Assembly: GCA_035650355.1 (NCBI GenBank)
Contig: DASRHT010000065.1
Location: forward strand, 1 to 64,000
Length of the DNA: 64,000 nt
Direction: 5' to 3'
Source: DASRHT01 sp035650355
Lineage (GTDB): Bacteria > Chloroflexota > Ktedonobacteria > Ktedonobacterales > Ktedonobacteraceae
This document shows, in pieces, positions 1-8,901 of this stretch; the stretch's first letter is position 1, and each line of letters begins with the position of its first letter. The notes under the pieces were generated by a model. That model did not search any database and was not told the DNA's origin. It saw only the letters and a program-made list of their open reading frames with translations. Position numbers and translations under genes: made by a program.

Positions 1-162
1 GCAGTGCTCGCGCGAGACGAGTCGCTGCGGATCTGGTTGCAGGGCAATATCGTTGGACGAAGGATCACGGCCAATCGTGATACGCGCCTTCGTCAGGAGG
101 ACAATCCTCGGCTCACCATCTTCTGGCGGGATAATTTCTAAGTACGGTTTTGTAGGGTTCAT
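1..162 (-). CDS. FHA domain protein, N-terminal part (runs off the left edge)
   Basis: The minus strand opens with an ATG at 162, six bases after an AGGAG ribosome site, and stays open to base 1 (54 codons). The start of the protein contains 'TIGRDPSSNDI' followed by 'LVSREHC', the GR...N and SRxH motifs of a forkhead-associated domain, which binds phosphothreonine peptides. FHA proteins are usual partners of Ser/Thr kinases, but none is adjacent here. A GTG and an ATG lie 3 and 6 bases further upstream in the same frame, but they sit too close to the AGGAG to be preferred. The rest of the protein lies outside the window, so the full architecture is unknown. Confidence 0.7.
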   Translation of the reverse strand, partial: MNPTKPYLEIIPPEDGEPRIVLLTKARITIGRDPSSNDIALQPDPQRLVSREHC

Positions 163-171
163 CACCATCTC

Positions 172-849
172 CTAAACGAAACACGCTGTATGGCGAACAA
201 TATAACGCTTTTGCGATGCACTCAGTCTACCTGAGAACAGAGGGGTCGCGTGATGGCAAGAGCCTGTCAAACAGATGGCAAGAGACAGTCTAATTTGGAT
301 CAAGCTATGTGCTTGTGTCTGGAGTGTAAGACGCTCAGAAACGGTGTGAAAAAGCGTGTGCTCGTAAGTGGCACACGCGGAGCAAATCAGTCGGTCAATC
401 CGATCAGTGGTTGGGGGTTCAATACGCTCCTCGCGAAAACGAGCCAGCACGTTCGCTTTCAAATGATCAGGGTTCTGATCGGTTGAAAGATGCGTGGCGA
501 TTAACCAGGAGATCATCTTCTCGCTATCTGTAACGGTCGCTTCTCGAAATTTGAGATGCTCACGAATCTGGGTCCGATGGAGCTTGATCGTACGCCCGTC
601 CCAATCATACTGCGTCAACAAATTGGCATCCACATGGAGTTGGCGCGCCACATAATCGGCCACGGCCTTCGGTATCTCATACTTTGCGGAGGGGAAACGT
701 GCTTCATATTCAAAATATTTCGACAAGAGCGCACAGCCCAAGAGCGTTGCCCCTGTCTTGTTCTCCAGGACGTCCTTATCCTCATCAACCAGCGTAAAAT
801 GTTCGATGAGTTCCTCAATGTCCCACTGCCGTCTCATATCGCTATCCAT
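172..849 (-). pseudogene. Tn3-family transposase N-terminal remnant (DUF4158)
   Basis: From an ATG at 849 with GGAGAACGG upstream, the frame reads 'MRRQWDIEELIEHFTLVD', then 'NKTGATLLGCALLSKYFE' and 'FPSAKYEIPKAVADYVA', the typical opening of Tn3-family transposases (DUF4158). Family-like sequence runs to about 'HTVSERL' near 324. After that the frame continues into sequence that does not look like transposase and stops at 172. A complete Tn3 transposase is about 1000 residues, so only the first fifth remains and the DDE catalytic domain is missing. The gene is dead and marks an old transposition event beside the FHA gene. Terminal inverted repeats were not seen. Confidence 0.6.
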
Positions 850-1190
850 CAATCCGTTCTCCAGCGAGGACTCCGAAGTCAAAGGTAGATGTCGCTGGTC
901 GTTTTCGCCTCTCACCATAGCAGTCTCAAGGGGAACGAGCAAGTGAATGCAGAGAAAGCGGTACTTCCATACTAGATATGACACAAGAACTTAACTCGAA
1001 CTTCTGTTAGTATGAAGGATACTTTCTTCTTTTTAGTACCAACAAGCAGGTATATCTCGTAGCAGATGGAATCTTCTGCAATGGGTTTTCTGCTGCGAAT
1101 GTACCGGTACAAAAAATCCTGTTGTGTAAGGAACAAAGGCAGATGAGGGGAACAAAGTGCAAACGCATATGAAAGCTCTACCACGTTGCA

Positions 1191-1538
1191 TTGCACTTCA
1201 TGTCAGCGTCGCGCATTTCACCCCTATTAGAAATGCTTTGGCCGGAAACGGATTTTGAGCAGGCTGTCCTCAATTTCAACGCTGCCACCACCAAATTGCG
1301 TGCAGCACTCCGACCAACCAGAGGGCAGGAGAGCTTGTTGCTCACCGAGCAGGATGCCAGGCTGGATACCCATCCCGCATTTTTGAGGAGTATGCGTATA
1401 CTCAGAAGACATGGGGTTCATATTCTCTATCGTCCTGATCTCTATCCTCCCAAAAACCAAGTATCCCCAGCAGTGATTTTAGAGACCGTCTATCAAGTGA
1501 CGTCACGAGATAGTTCGGATGGTCACGAGCGAGGATAG
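1191..1538 (+). pseudogene. chimeric remnant: BTAD/SARP-like helices joined to a flavoprotein-like tail
   Basis: This 115-residue frame joins two unrelated-looking pieces. Residues about 10-50 ('LEMLWPETDFEQAVLNFNAA', 'TKLRAALRP') resemble the winged-helix end of SARP/BTAD-type activators, where 'LWPD...A..NL..AL..LR.AL' is typical. Residues about 58-105 ('HPAFLRSMRILRRHGVHILY', 'LYPPK') resemble the C-terminal end of HFCD-type flavoproteins. Neither piece is long enough to work alone. It is most simply read as debris from one or two decayed genes in the same accessory zone as the Tn3 remnant. Expression is doubtful; the family matches are by eye only. Confidence 0.3.
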
Positions 1539-1607
1539 ACTGACTATCAGTTCTTATAGAACTCGGCAGGTGAATATGAGGTGGAACATGAACTCTGGAT
1601 ACACACT

Positions 1608-2470
1608 CTAGGAGGTGTCAAGGCCGACGCCTGCGCCTGCGCTAATAGAGGTGCGTTCCTTTGTTAGTTCGCGCTCAATGATGCTCTGCAAAGGCCCTAT
1701 TGCAGCCCAGTGTTCGGGCAGAAGGTGAGAATAGAGTAGTCGAGCTGTCTCTTGAAATAAAAGAAGAGCGGCAATGCCTCGTTGCTCAAGAGAAGGTGCA
1801 GGCTCATCGTCAACGCCAACAGCGCTCCTATGATATCGTGTCCAGGTTGATTGCTGCCCAGCGATTTCCTGTACTTGAGAGAAGTAGGTATTCCCACTGC
1901 GAATAAGGACTCCACGTTGCACAGCAAACGCTTCAGTCACTGCCGGGAGAAGATTCAGGGTAAGAACATCTGCAAGCAGCAACCTATCATGCAAACGAAA
2001 TGCCCTCAAGAGTTTCAAAATGATCTCGGTTTGAGCCATCATGATCTGCCCAGCATAGATATTCGCCTCTTGTTGTAAGGGTTCCCAGCGAAATGCTCTC
2101 GCTTCCTGTTGGAAGGTCCGAAATGCTCCATCTTTATCAAGCAGGATAATAGCTTCCCTGGGCACCAGGAACGGCAAAAATGGCTTCTTCAGGCCTGGTA
2201 AAGCGTTCACGATAAGCCGCACTAGGAATGGGTGGAGACGCTAATAGCATAGCCATCACGCCAAATATAATACTTTGGCTGATGATATCCTGCCGCTTCT
2301 TGAATGATCCGTGTCAGATCAACGTCACTATGAGGGGGAACCGCATCACCTCGCGCATAGCTGCCACGCAAGATGAGAGCCCTAACCGTCTCGTCATCTA
2401 TCTCCGTCACCAGCCTGGAAAGAAATTTATCAGGAAGAAATGCAGAAGGAGAAGAGAGTTGCTCCGTCAT
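1608..2470 (-). pseudogene. nucleotidyltransferase-fold protein broken by two frameshifts
   Basis: The ATG at 2470 opens a frame with 'ALILRGSYARGDAVPPHSDV' followed by DL, the GSxxRGD...SDxDL active-site motif of polymerase-beta-type nucleotidyltransferases. The frame stops near 2229. The protein then continues in a second frame over about 2222-2165 ('YRERFTRPEEAIFAVPGA') and in a third frame from 'REAIILLDKDGAF' to the stop at 1608. Both shifts lie within about 65 bases. The three pieces together give one protein of about 285 residues with a helical C-terminal half. Either this is a decayed gene or the assembly has two indels here. The substrate (antibiotic, RNA or protein) cannot be told. 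Confidence 0.55.
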
Positions 2471-2924
2471 GTCGTCACCTTACTCAATATGTTTCATCTC
2501 TCTTTTGCGGCAAGCTTCCGCAGGTCAGCGATGAACACTGTACTCATTCCACTGTGTGCTGTAAATGTCAGCATACCATGTTCAGAAACACATCGCTCCT
2601 TTGTTACTTAAAATGCAAAGAGAAGAGTAGAACAGATTAGGCACAGATAGGTGCCTCATTGAGAAAACCTAAGCACGCACCATTTCTGCTGCCAGAGATT
2701 TTCCTCCCTTATCGAGCTGTGCCAGCGCGTATGCGAGCGATTCACATCGTGTTTCAAAAGGACAAGCACTGACAGGCAGCAGCAATATGCTCAAAAACCT
2801 CAGCGAGGCATTGTAGCGCCATCTCTCTCCTCACGCACAAAAAAAGAAGCGCCAGCTTCCCAGCACAGGAGTTGAGAGCTGACGCATGGTTCCAGAGAAC
2901 CATCTCATCTATCTTTGTGACACA
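2471..2924. other. intergenic stretch, no gene seen
   Basis: This 450-base gap lies between the divergent start of the broken nucleotidyltransferase and the 3' end of the beta-propeller gene. Short plus-strand frames here overlap the nucleotidyltransferase or show no family motif. I see no convincing promoter, RNA or repeat. Confidence 0.5.
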
Positions 2925-4043
2925 TCATGCCACAAACGGCTCAAAGACGCCGATGCCGCGCTGCGCCATGGGCACAAACACATGTCTCGATCCCGGATCG
3001 ACCGCGACCGAGTGCGCAAACGGGACCGTGGGAATACTGGTGAGCCACCGGTCGGTCTGCGCATCAATGACTCCCACCACCGGATTGGCTGTGCCAACAG
3101 CGGTCGCGGTGAAGAAACGCTGATCCGTTGGGTTGTACCAGACCTCGTCCGTTTCGCCGACAATGGGGCTGATGACCGCTCGTAGCTGCCACGAGCTCGT
3201 GTCCAGCATGAGTAGATGCCCCACGGCACACCCCAACAGCACTTGATGGGGCCGTCCTATCGCCAATCCGTTCGGCTGACAGGCAAGGGCCAGGAGATGA
3301 CGTTCCGCCAGGTGTGGTTGGCCCACACGGTCCACACTAATGACTACGATTTCTCCTTGTCGGTGCTGGCGCGTTTGTGGAACCGCGAGCAAAAACTTCC
3401 CTTGCTGGTAAACAGGTTGCTCTAGTCCTGCCGTCGCAAAAGGCAACACCAGCCTGCCCAGGAGACGATGCCCCCGTACATCAATGATAGAGACAAATGG
3501 TGGCACGTCAGTGCTATTGGTGGCCAGCACCACATGGCGGAGGGGATCGTAGGCCAATTTATCGACTCGCCCCGTTCCGCCGGTTGAAATCGCCCACACC
3601 CGAGACGATGCCAGATCAATCATTTTGAGCATGCCCTTCCCATCGCCTGCGAACAGATGCCCCTGCTGATCGCCAACGATGCCCGAGGGACCCAGGTGGC
3701 CGACATCACCCGCGGGTCCTGCCACACCGGTGAAGCCGTCAATGGTCGTGATCAGCCGATTGGTGCGGGTATCAATGACATCAATGCGCCGATTGGCGGC
3801 ATCGGCCAGATAGTAGCGATGGTGCAGGCCATCCACCCAGCTCTGATCAAACGTCCAGGTATCCCCTTTGGGAGGAAGCTCTGGCCCTCGAATGGTCGCC
3901 ATCAGCCGATAGGGATCAACCACGGCTGCGTGGGCAAACGCAGGCACCGTTGTGCCGACCAGGCTTACCAGGGCCAAAACCATCGTGATCACCAGAGCCC
4001 TGGAGCGCCCCAGGTGCAGAATGGTGGTGTTCGGATTCCTCAT
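2925..4043 (-). CDS. secreted YncE-like beta-propeller protein
   Basis: The chosen ATG at 4043 follows AAAGGAGCAAAAA; a frame extension to 4139 lacks this ribosome site. Residues about 12-38 form a signal peptide (basic start, 'ALVITMVLALVSLVGTTVPA', then AFAHA). The rest is built of repeats such as 'NRRIDVIDTRTNRLITTIDG', 'FVSIIDVRGHRLLGRLVL' and 'VVGVIDAQTDRWLTSIP', the strand pattern of YncE/NHL-type propellers with about six to seven blades. No catalytic residues are evident; such proteins usually act as extracellular binding scaffolds. It is the last gene of a leftward cluster, 102 bases after the hydrolase-MMPL fusion, so a shared transcript is possible but not certain. Confidence 0.75.
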   Translation of the reverse strand: MRNPNTTILHLGRSRALVITMVLALVSLVGTTVPAFAHAAVVDPYRLMATIRGPELPPKGDTWTFDQSWVDGLHHRYYLADAANRRIDVIDTRTNRLITTIDGFTGVAGPAGDVGHLGPSGIVGDQQGHLFAGDGKGMLKMIDLASSRVWAISTGGTGRVDKLAYDPLRHVVLATNSTDVPPFVSIIDVRGHRLLGRLVLPFATAGLEQPVYQQGKFLLAVPQTRQHRQGEIVVISVDRVGQPHLAERHLLALACQPNGLAIGRPHQVLLGCAVGHLLMLDTSSWQLRAVISPIVGETDEVWYNPTDQRFFTATAVGTANPVVGVIDAQTDRWLTSIPTVPFAHSVAVDPGSRHVFVPMAQRGIGVFEPFVA

Positions 4044-4145
4044 TTTTTGCTCCTTTGTATCATGTTCTCTGCGAAAAACGTGCATTACCGCATCAGCGGG
4101 AGTTGTTCTCCTTCTAGGAGAGGCATTCTGAGAGATCACCCCCTT

Positions 4146-7100
4146 TCACTGGCTTCCTACCGCCCAGCCCCTGCCCCACAGAAAGGTGACTGCATGCTCG
4201 CCAGTGATGCGCACTCGTCCTCCCACCCTCCGGTACCGCACGCAGACCGCTCTTGCTGTGCCAGATAAGGACGTGTTTCGCCGGACGGGAAACCACCAGT
4301 TCCAGCGGCCCAGCACCTGCATCGTCGCGGGCACCAGCACACAGCGAATGAGTGTCGCATCGACCAGCAGCGCGACGGTGATTCCCAGGCCCAGTTCTTT
4401 CGTCACCACCAGCGGCGTGGTCAGAAATGCGAGTGAGACGATCAGAAACAAGAGCGCGGCCTGCGTAATGATGCCGCCAGTCCGCTCCAGGCCAGAGGCA
4501 ACCGCCGCCTGATTTTCTCCGAGCTCTCGCCACGCTTCGGCCATCCTGGCCAGCAAGAACACCTCATAGTCCATGGACACCCCAAACAGCAGACAAAAGA
4601 GGAGCACCGGCACAAATCGATCAATAGTGCCATCGGGAGTGAAATGTAGCAGCGTGTGCAGGTGCCCCTGCTGGAAACACCACACCAGCGCCCCATAAGC
4701 CACACTGACCGAGAGCATATTCATGAGCACGGCTTTGAGCGGCAAGACCAGCGACTGGAACAGCAGCAAGAGCAGGACAGCGGTGGTCAGCAGGATGAAG
4801 AGGAACGCCCAGACTGCATGGCCATAGAGGTCCTGATCAAAATCCAGCGTCTGCGCCTGGGCTCCTCCAACCAGAATCCGCAGCCCTGTCCCAGGTTGCC
4901 GGTTCAATGCACGTAGTGCGAGGATGAGATCCTGGCTGTGAACAGGAGTGTCAGGACGCAGTGTGATCAGCGTGATATCGCCCCTCGTCGTTGCCTGCAC
5001 CAGTTGGGCAAGTCCCTGCACCCGCTGATATGCCCCTGAACGATAGAGGGCGAGTAAGCGCTGCGTCGTCAACGTCGAAGCTCCTGACCCCTGGGGAATG
5101 GAGAACAGACTCGTCACCTTGCTCACATGCGGCAATACCGCTATACGCGCGGAGAATGCTTGCAGTCGGGTCAACATGCTGCCTGTCAAGACGTTGGAAC
5201 CATCAGAGGTCTGCGCAATGACCAGGATGGGTGACAGGGTCGCCTCAGGAAACTGCACGTCGAGCACTGACAGCGCCTGGCGGGCTTGCGAGGCTGGTGG
5301 TAACGCCGAGGCTCCTGGCAGTCCTGGGGAGAGCGAGAGCGCAGGCCAGCCCAGACCCAGCAGGATACTCGTCACCACCACCATCATCACGACGGGACGC
5401 CGCATGACGATCATGGCCCAGGTGCGCCAAAAGCATGTGCGTCTTCGTGGTAGTCGCAGCCATCCTGGCATCTGGAAGAGGCACATGATTCTGGCAAGAC
5501 GCCATGCATTCACGCGTGGCCCCAGGATGCTCAACAGCGCAGGGAGCAAGGTGAGCGCTGCCAGAACCGCGGTGGCTGCCACCAGGATGCCTCCCAGTGC
5601 AAAGGAGGCCATGACCGGGATTCCCACCAGCAGGAGTCCCGAGAAGCCCACCATGACGACCAACCCACTACACAGCACCGATTCACCGGCAGTCGCCACC
5701 GTGACGCCGACGGCATCACGCACACCGCATCCTCGCGCCAGTTCTTCCCGAAAACGGCTGACGATGAGCAGGCTATAGTCAATAGAGAGGCCCAACCCAA
5801 TCATGGAGGCCACATTCACCACAAAGATGTTGGTATCCACCCGACCGGCCACGATAGCGATGAGAGCCAATGTCACCGGAATGGTCACCGCTGCCAATAC
5901 CAGCGGCATCAGTCCCGCCACCACGGAGCCGAAAACGAGCAAGAGTACCAGCAGAATCACCGGAAAGGCCAGACGCTCCGCCTGCTCGGTATCCGTTTGC
6001 GTCTCCACTTGCAGTTCGCTCGTGCTGGCTGCATCCCCCGTGAGCAACGCCCGCGCCGGATGATTCGCCCATCTCGCGAGCAGCGTGCGGAGCGCCGGAA
6101 GTTGCTGAACAAGCGTATCCTGGTCGGTTGTAAAGCCAACGGAGAGCAATGTCGTGCGACCATCCCGACCAACACCACCCTGCGCGACGCTCATGACCGT
6201 CGGAAAGCGCCGCATCTGCACAAGCACCTCAGCGACTTCTTGCTGATAGGAGGGCGCACTGACCGGCGTCGTCGCTGACTGCAAGACCACGACCAACTGA
6301 GAGGTGGGCTGATGCAAGGTGTGGGTCAGGATGCGCTCGACCTGTTGTGATTCACTGCCTGCAATGACATAGCCGCTATTATGCAGCAGGGTCGGCAGGT
6401 CGCGTGCAATGGGAAGACTAATGGTGAGCGCCACCAACCAGAGGGCCACGATCAGCCAACGAGCACGAGCCAGCAGGTGCCCACAGGCAAGGCCGAATGC
6501 CTGAGCCGGATGCGCACTCCGATGAGCATACCGTAACTGAAGACATCGCCTCCACCGGCGGACGCGTAATGCCTCCTGAAGTCGTCGGCGAGGCGCATGG
6601 GAGCCACCGCTGCGGGGAAATGGTGCCGCCACCTGTATCGAAGCGGACGCCACTACTGACCTGGCTGATGCATCCAGGACGAGAGGGAGCGCAGTGCTCC
6701 CCCGGGAAACATGCGGCAACGCCGGCGTTTCCAGAGTGCATGGCGCTTTCAGTGGCTCAAAGAAGGCGATCACTTTGGCCACATAGGCGGCGGGATGGAG
6801 CCAGTATCCCCGAAGATGCTCGCATCCAGGGATGAGCCAGACCTCCTTTGGCTCTGCAGCAGCTTCATACAAACGTCGCGCATCGGCGGGATCGACAATG
6901 GTATCACCAAGTCCATGGATCAGCAACAGCGGGCGCGGCGCGATCTGGCGAATCTCTCGAAGCGGTTCGACCTGGGAAAAACGGTAGCCCGCCCGCACCC
7001 ATAACAGCCAATCCGTCACCTGAAAGAGGACCGCCATGAACCACCCGGGCAAGGGGACCCGTAGCGTTCTTCTCACCGCCCGTTCGACCGCACTCCATTG

Positions 7101-7718
7101 CGTGGCAAAGCTGCTATCGGCTACCAGCGCCTCGATCTGCGTCGTCCGGGCGGCTGCCAGAATGGTCGTCGCTGCCCCCATGGAATAGCCGATGGCGCCC
7201 ACTCTGGTCGTCGGGTTTCTTCTCCACGCATAGGCCACCGCCCCGAACACGTCCTCCAGCTCCCGATAGCCGAGCGTGAGCAGACTCCCAACGGGGAGGC
7301 CATGCCCATAAAACTCGAAGGCGAGCACGGTGTGCCCCGCCTCCCAGAGATGTTTGCAGGTGATCAGGACGTCAGCTAGGGAGCGCCGATATCCCGGACA
7401 GACCAGGATGGTACTGCTGGCTCCAGCAGCGGGAATGTAGAGTCCACGCACCTGATGAGTCTCTCCCCGGCAGGGAAAGGAGACCTCCTCGGCTGCAAGC
7501 CCGAGCGTATACGGCGTGAGCAGCACAGCGTGATCACGCTTCTTGGGATGGGTGATCGTCCACACAATGAACCAGGCGAGCCCTACCACGGCAGTCACCA
7601 CCACGACACTCAGAAGGCCGCCCGCAGTCAGAAGCATCCCTATCTTGGGAAATACGACCATGTGCCCGGTCAGCATGCTCGCCAGCAGCGAGACGGGCCG
7701 TTCACATACCTCTGCCAT
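4146..7718 (-). CDS. alpha/beta hydrolase fused to an MMPL/RND-type transporter
   Basis: This 1190-residue protein is read from ATG 7718 with AAGGA eight bases upstream; a GTG at 7775 would overlap the preceding gene. Residues about 25-55 form a membrane segment. Residues about 60-350 are an alpha/beta hydrolase with nucleophile elbow 'GYSMG' (Ser near 179), 'HGLGDTIVDP' for the acid and 'GCEHL' for the His. From about residue 410 the protein is an MMPL-family exporter: a first transmembrane helix, a large extracytoplasmic loop, then two six-helix bundles containing 'GLSIDYSLLIVSRFREE' and 'FGVSMDYEVFLLARMAE', the MMPL G-x-(S/D)-x-DY signatures. MMPL proteins export lipids or hydrophobic compounds using proton force. 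The hydrolase may process or release the cargo (inference). The ORF is uninterrupted, so the fusion is not a stop-codon artefact. Confidence 0.85.
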   Translation of the reverse strand: MAEVCERPVSLLASMLTGHMVVFPKIGMLLTAGGLLSVVVVTAVVGLAWFIVWTITHPKKRDHAVLLTPYTLGLAAEEVSFPCRGETHQVRGLYIPAAGASSTILVCPGYRRSLADVLITCKHLWEAGHTVLAFEFYGHGLPVGSLLTLGYRELEDVFGAVAYAWRRNPTTRVGAIGYSMGAATTILAAARTTQIEALVADSSFATQWSAVERAVRRTLRVPLPGWFMAVLFQVTDWLLWVRAGYRFSQVEPLREIRQIAPRPLLLIHGLGDTIVDPADARRLYEAAAEPKEVWLIPGCEHLRGYWLHPAAYVAKVIAFFEPLKAPCTLETPALPHVSRGSTALPLVLDASARSVVASASIQVAAPFPRSGGSHAPRRRLQEALRVRRWRRCLQLRYAHRSAHPAQAFGLACGHLLARARWLIVALWLVALTISLPIARDLPTLLHNSGYVIAGSESQQVERILTHTLHQPTSQLVVVLQSATTPVSAPSYQQEVAEVLVQMRRFPTVMSVAQGGVGRDGRTTLLSVGFTTDQDTLVQQLPALRTLLARWANHPARALLTGDAASTSELQVETQTDTEQAERLAFPVILLVLLLVFGSVVAGLMPLVLAAVTIPVTLALIAIVAGRVDTNIFVVNVASMIGLGLSIDYSLLIVSRFREELARGCGVRDAVGVTVATAGESVLCSGLVVMVGFSGLLLVGIPVMASFALGGILVAATAVLAALTLLPALLSILGPRVNAWRLARIMCLFQMPGWLRLPRRRTCFWRTWAMIVMRRPVVMMVVVTSILLGLGWPALSLSPGLPGASALPPASQARQALSVLDVQFPEATLSPILVIAQTSDGSNVLTGSMLTRLQAFSARIAVLPHVSKVTSLFSIPQGSGASTLTTQRLLALYRSGAYQRVQGLAQLVQATTRGDITLITLRPDTPVHSQDLILALRALNRQPGTGLRILVGGAQAQTLDFDQDLYGHAVWAFLFILLTTAVLLLLLFQSLVLPLKAVLMNMLSVSVAYGALVWCFQQGHLHTLLHFTPDGTIDRFVPVLLFCLLFGVSMDYEVFLLARMAEAWRELGENQAAVASGLERTGGIITQAALLFLIVSLAFLTTPLVVTKELGLGITVALLVDATLIRCVLVPATMQVLGRWNWWFPVRRNTSLSGTARAVCVRYRRVGGRVRITGEHAVTFLWGRGWAVGSQ

Positions 7719-7755
7719 CTCCTCTTTCCTTTCCTTCGTTTCCAGCAGCACGCGC

Positions 7756-8883
7756 TCATCCTCGCTCCATCTCACGCTGGTTCCAGCGCTGCCGTCGCAT
7801 CCGATTGCGTTCTTCTTTGGAGGGGAGTGCTGACCGGTGCCGCATGCGCTGCTGGCCTGCTGCTTCGTGCAGAGCTTGCCGGTCCAGGGTGGTCAGCCCT
7901 ATCGACTGAGGCGACAGAGGGGCAGACGCCTGCACGCCTCTGATGAGCGGCTGCCCCTGCACCACCCGTTGCATGAGCGTGGTGCAGATACTCTCGCGGG
8001 CATGTTCCCAGAACGACTGGCGGCTGCGCTGAGCATCAAAGGCACAACACGCCAGCAGAAATGCCGCAAAGATCGCCCGGCTCGCGGGCTGCTCCAGTTC
8101 CCACTCCAGTCGTCCGCTCATCCCCAGGCCAAAGGCTCCATCGACCCGCTCGAAGGCGACAATCAAGCCGTCCTCCGCATGCGCGCAGGCACGCAATCCT
8201 GGCGCCAGGCGCTCGACCTGATACATTGGCAAGCCCGCCAGTTCCCACGGAGGCGGCTCGCCCTCGTGTTCATCCGTTGGGACGCCTGATGCTAGCAACG
8301 AGGCCAACATACTGGATGCGTACACTTGCAGGCTGGCTCGTGTCCAGGTGTCGGGTCGGGAGTTCCCCAGTGCATCACTGACCATCTGCCTGCTGCTCCC
8401 GCCTAGTGCCGTATTCCACCGGTGCGCCCCATCGGCAATGGCTAGGAGCGGCATCCCCAGAGAAGTCGCTAGTTGGGCCAGGGCGCTCAGCCAGCCTTCA
8501 GTTCCGGTCGCCGACATTGGAGTGTCCCGCGGGCTCGCCTCGCCTGGTTCTGCCACTCCTGCGGGCAACAACAGACCATCCATCGACTGCAGCAGGGGCC
8601 AGAGGGACTGGTAGACCTGCTGATGCGTGGGGAGCGGCCAGAGGGGAACCAGCAACAGCCGTGCCCCCATCCGCTCAAGTGCCCAGGCGCCGACCGCATC
8701 GGCCACCAACTGGGGTCCGTGTGCCCGTGCCCGTACTGGGAAGGGTATGCCCACGATGGGGGCGGACGCAGTTGGTTGTCTCTGCATCCAGCCATCGTGC
8801 AGCTTTTTGCCCAGCACTGCATCGTGCTCCATCGGTTCAGACATCCCAGACCCCTTCCATGAGGACATATGGTTCGCCATCAT
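7756..8883 (-). CDS. class I glutamine amidotransferase-like pseudoenzyme (PuuD/peptidase C26 fold)
   Basis: The 375-residue protein follows the pattern of gamma-glutamyl-GABA hydrolases: 'SMDGLLLPAGV' (usually DGLLLPGG), 'MPLLAIADGAHRWNTALGGS' (usually PxLGICRGxQxxNVxLGG), and 'DGAFGLGMSGRLEWE' where the family has GVQWHPE. The catalytic Cys is replaced (GICRG becomes AIADG) and the catalytic His is also gone, so hydrolysis by the normal mechanism is not expected. A basic, Arg-rich tail ends the protein. Start 8883 has AAAGGATGG upstream; an ATG at 8844 with GGAAGGGG six bases upstream is an alternative. It lies 18 bases after the MFS gene and 37 bases before the hydrolase-MMPL gene, in one operon. 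A binding or regulatory role is likely. Confidence 0.6.
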   Translation of the reverse strand: MMANHMSSWKGSGMSEPMEHDAVLGKKLHDGWMQRQPTASAPIVGIPFPVRARAHGPQLVADAVGAWALERMGARLLLVPLWPLPTHQQVYQSLWPLLQSMDGLLLPAGVAEPGEASPRDTPMSATGTEGWLSALAQLATSLGMPLLAIADGAHRWNTALGGSSRQMVSDALGNSRPDTWTRASLQVYASSMLASLLASGVPTDEHEGEPPPWELAGLPMYQVERLAPGLRACAHAEDGLIVAFERVDGAFGLGMSGRLEWELEQPASRAIFAAFLLACCAFDAQRSRQSFWEHARESICTTLMQRVVQGQPLIRGVQASAPLSPQSIGLTTLDRQALHEAAGQQRMRHRSALPSKEERNRMRRQRWNQREMERG

Positions 8884-8901
8884 GCATCACCATCCTTTCT
8901 G

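Noticed and set aside
5098..5778. 226-codon plus-strand frame opposite the MMPL gene
   Set aside because: It is composed of Ser/Thr/Arg-rich low-complexity sequence, as expected from the antisense of a Leu/Val-rich transporter.
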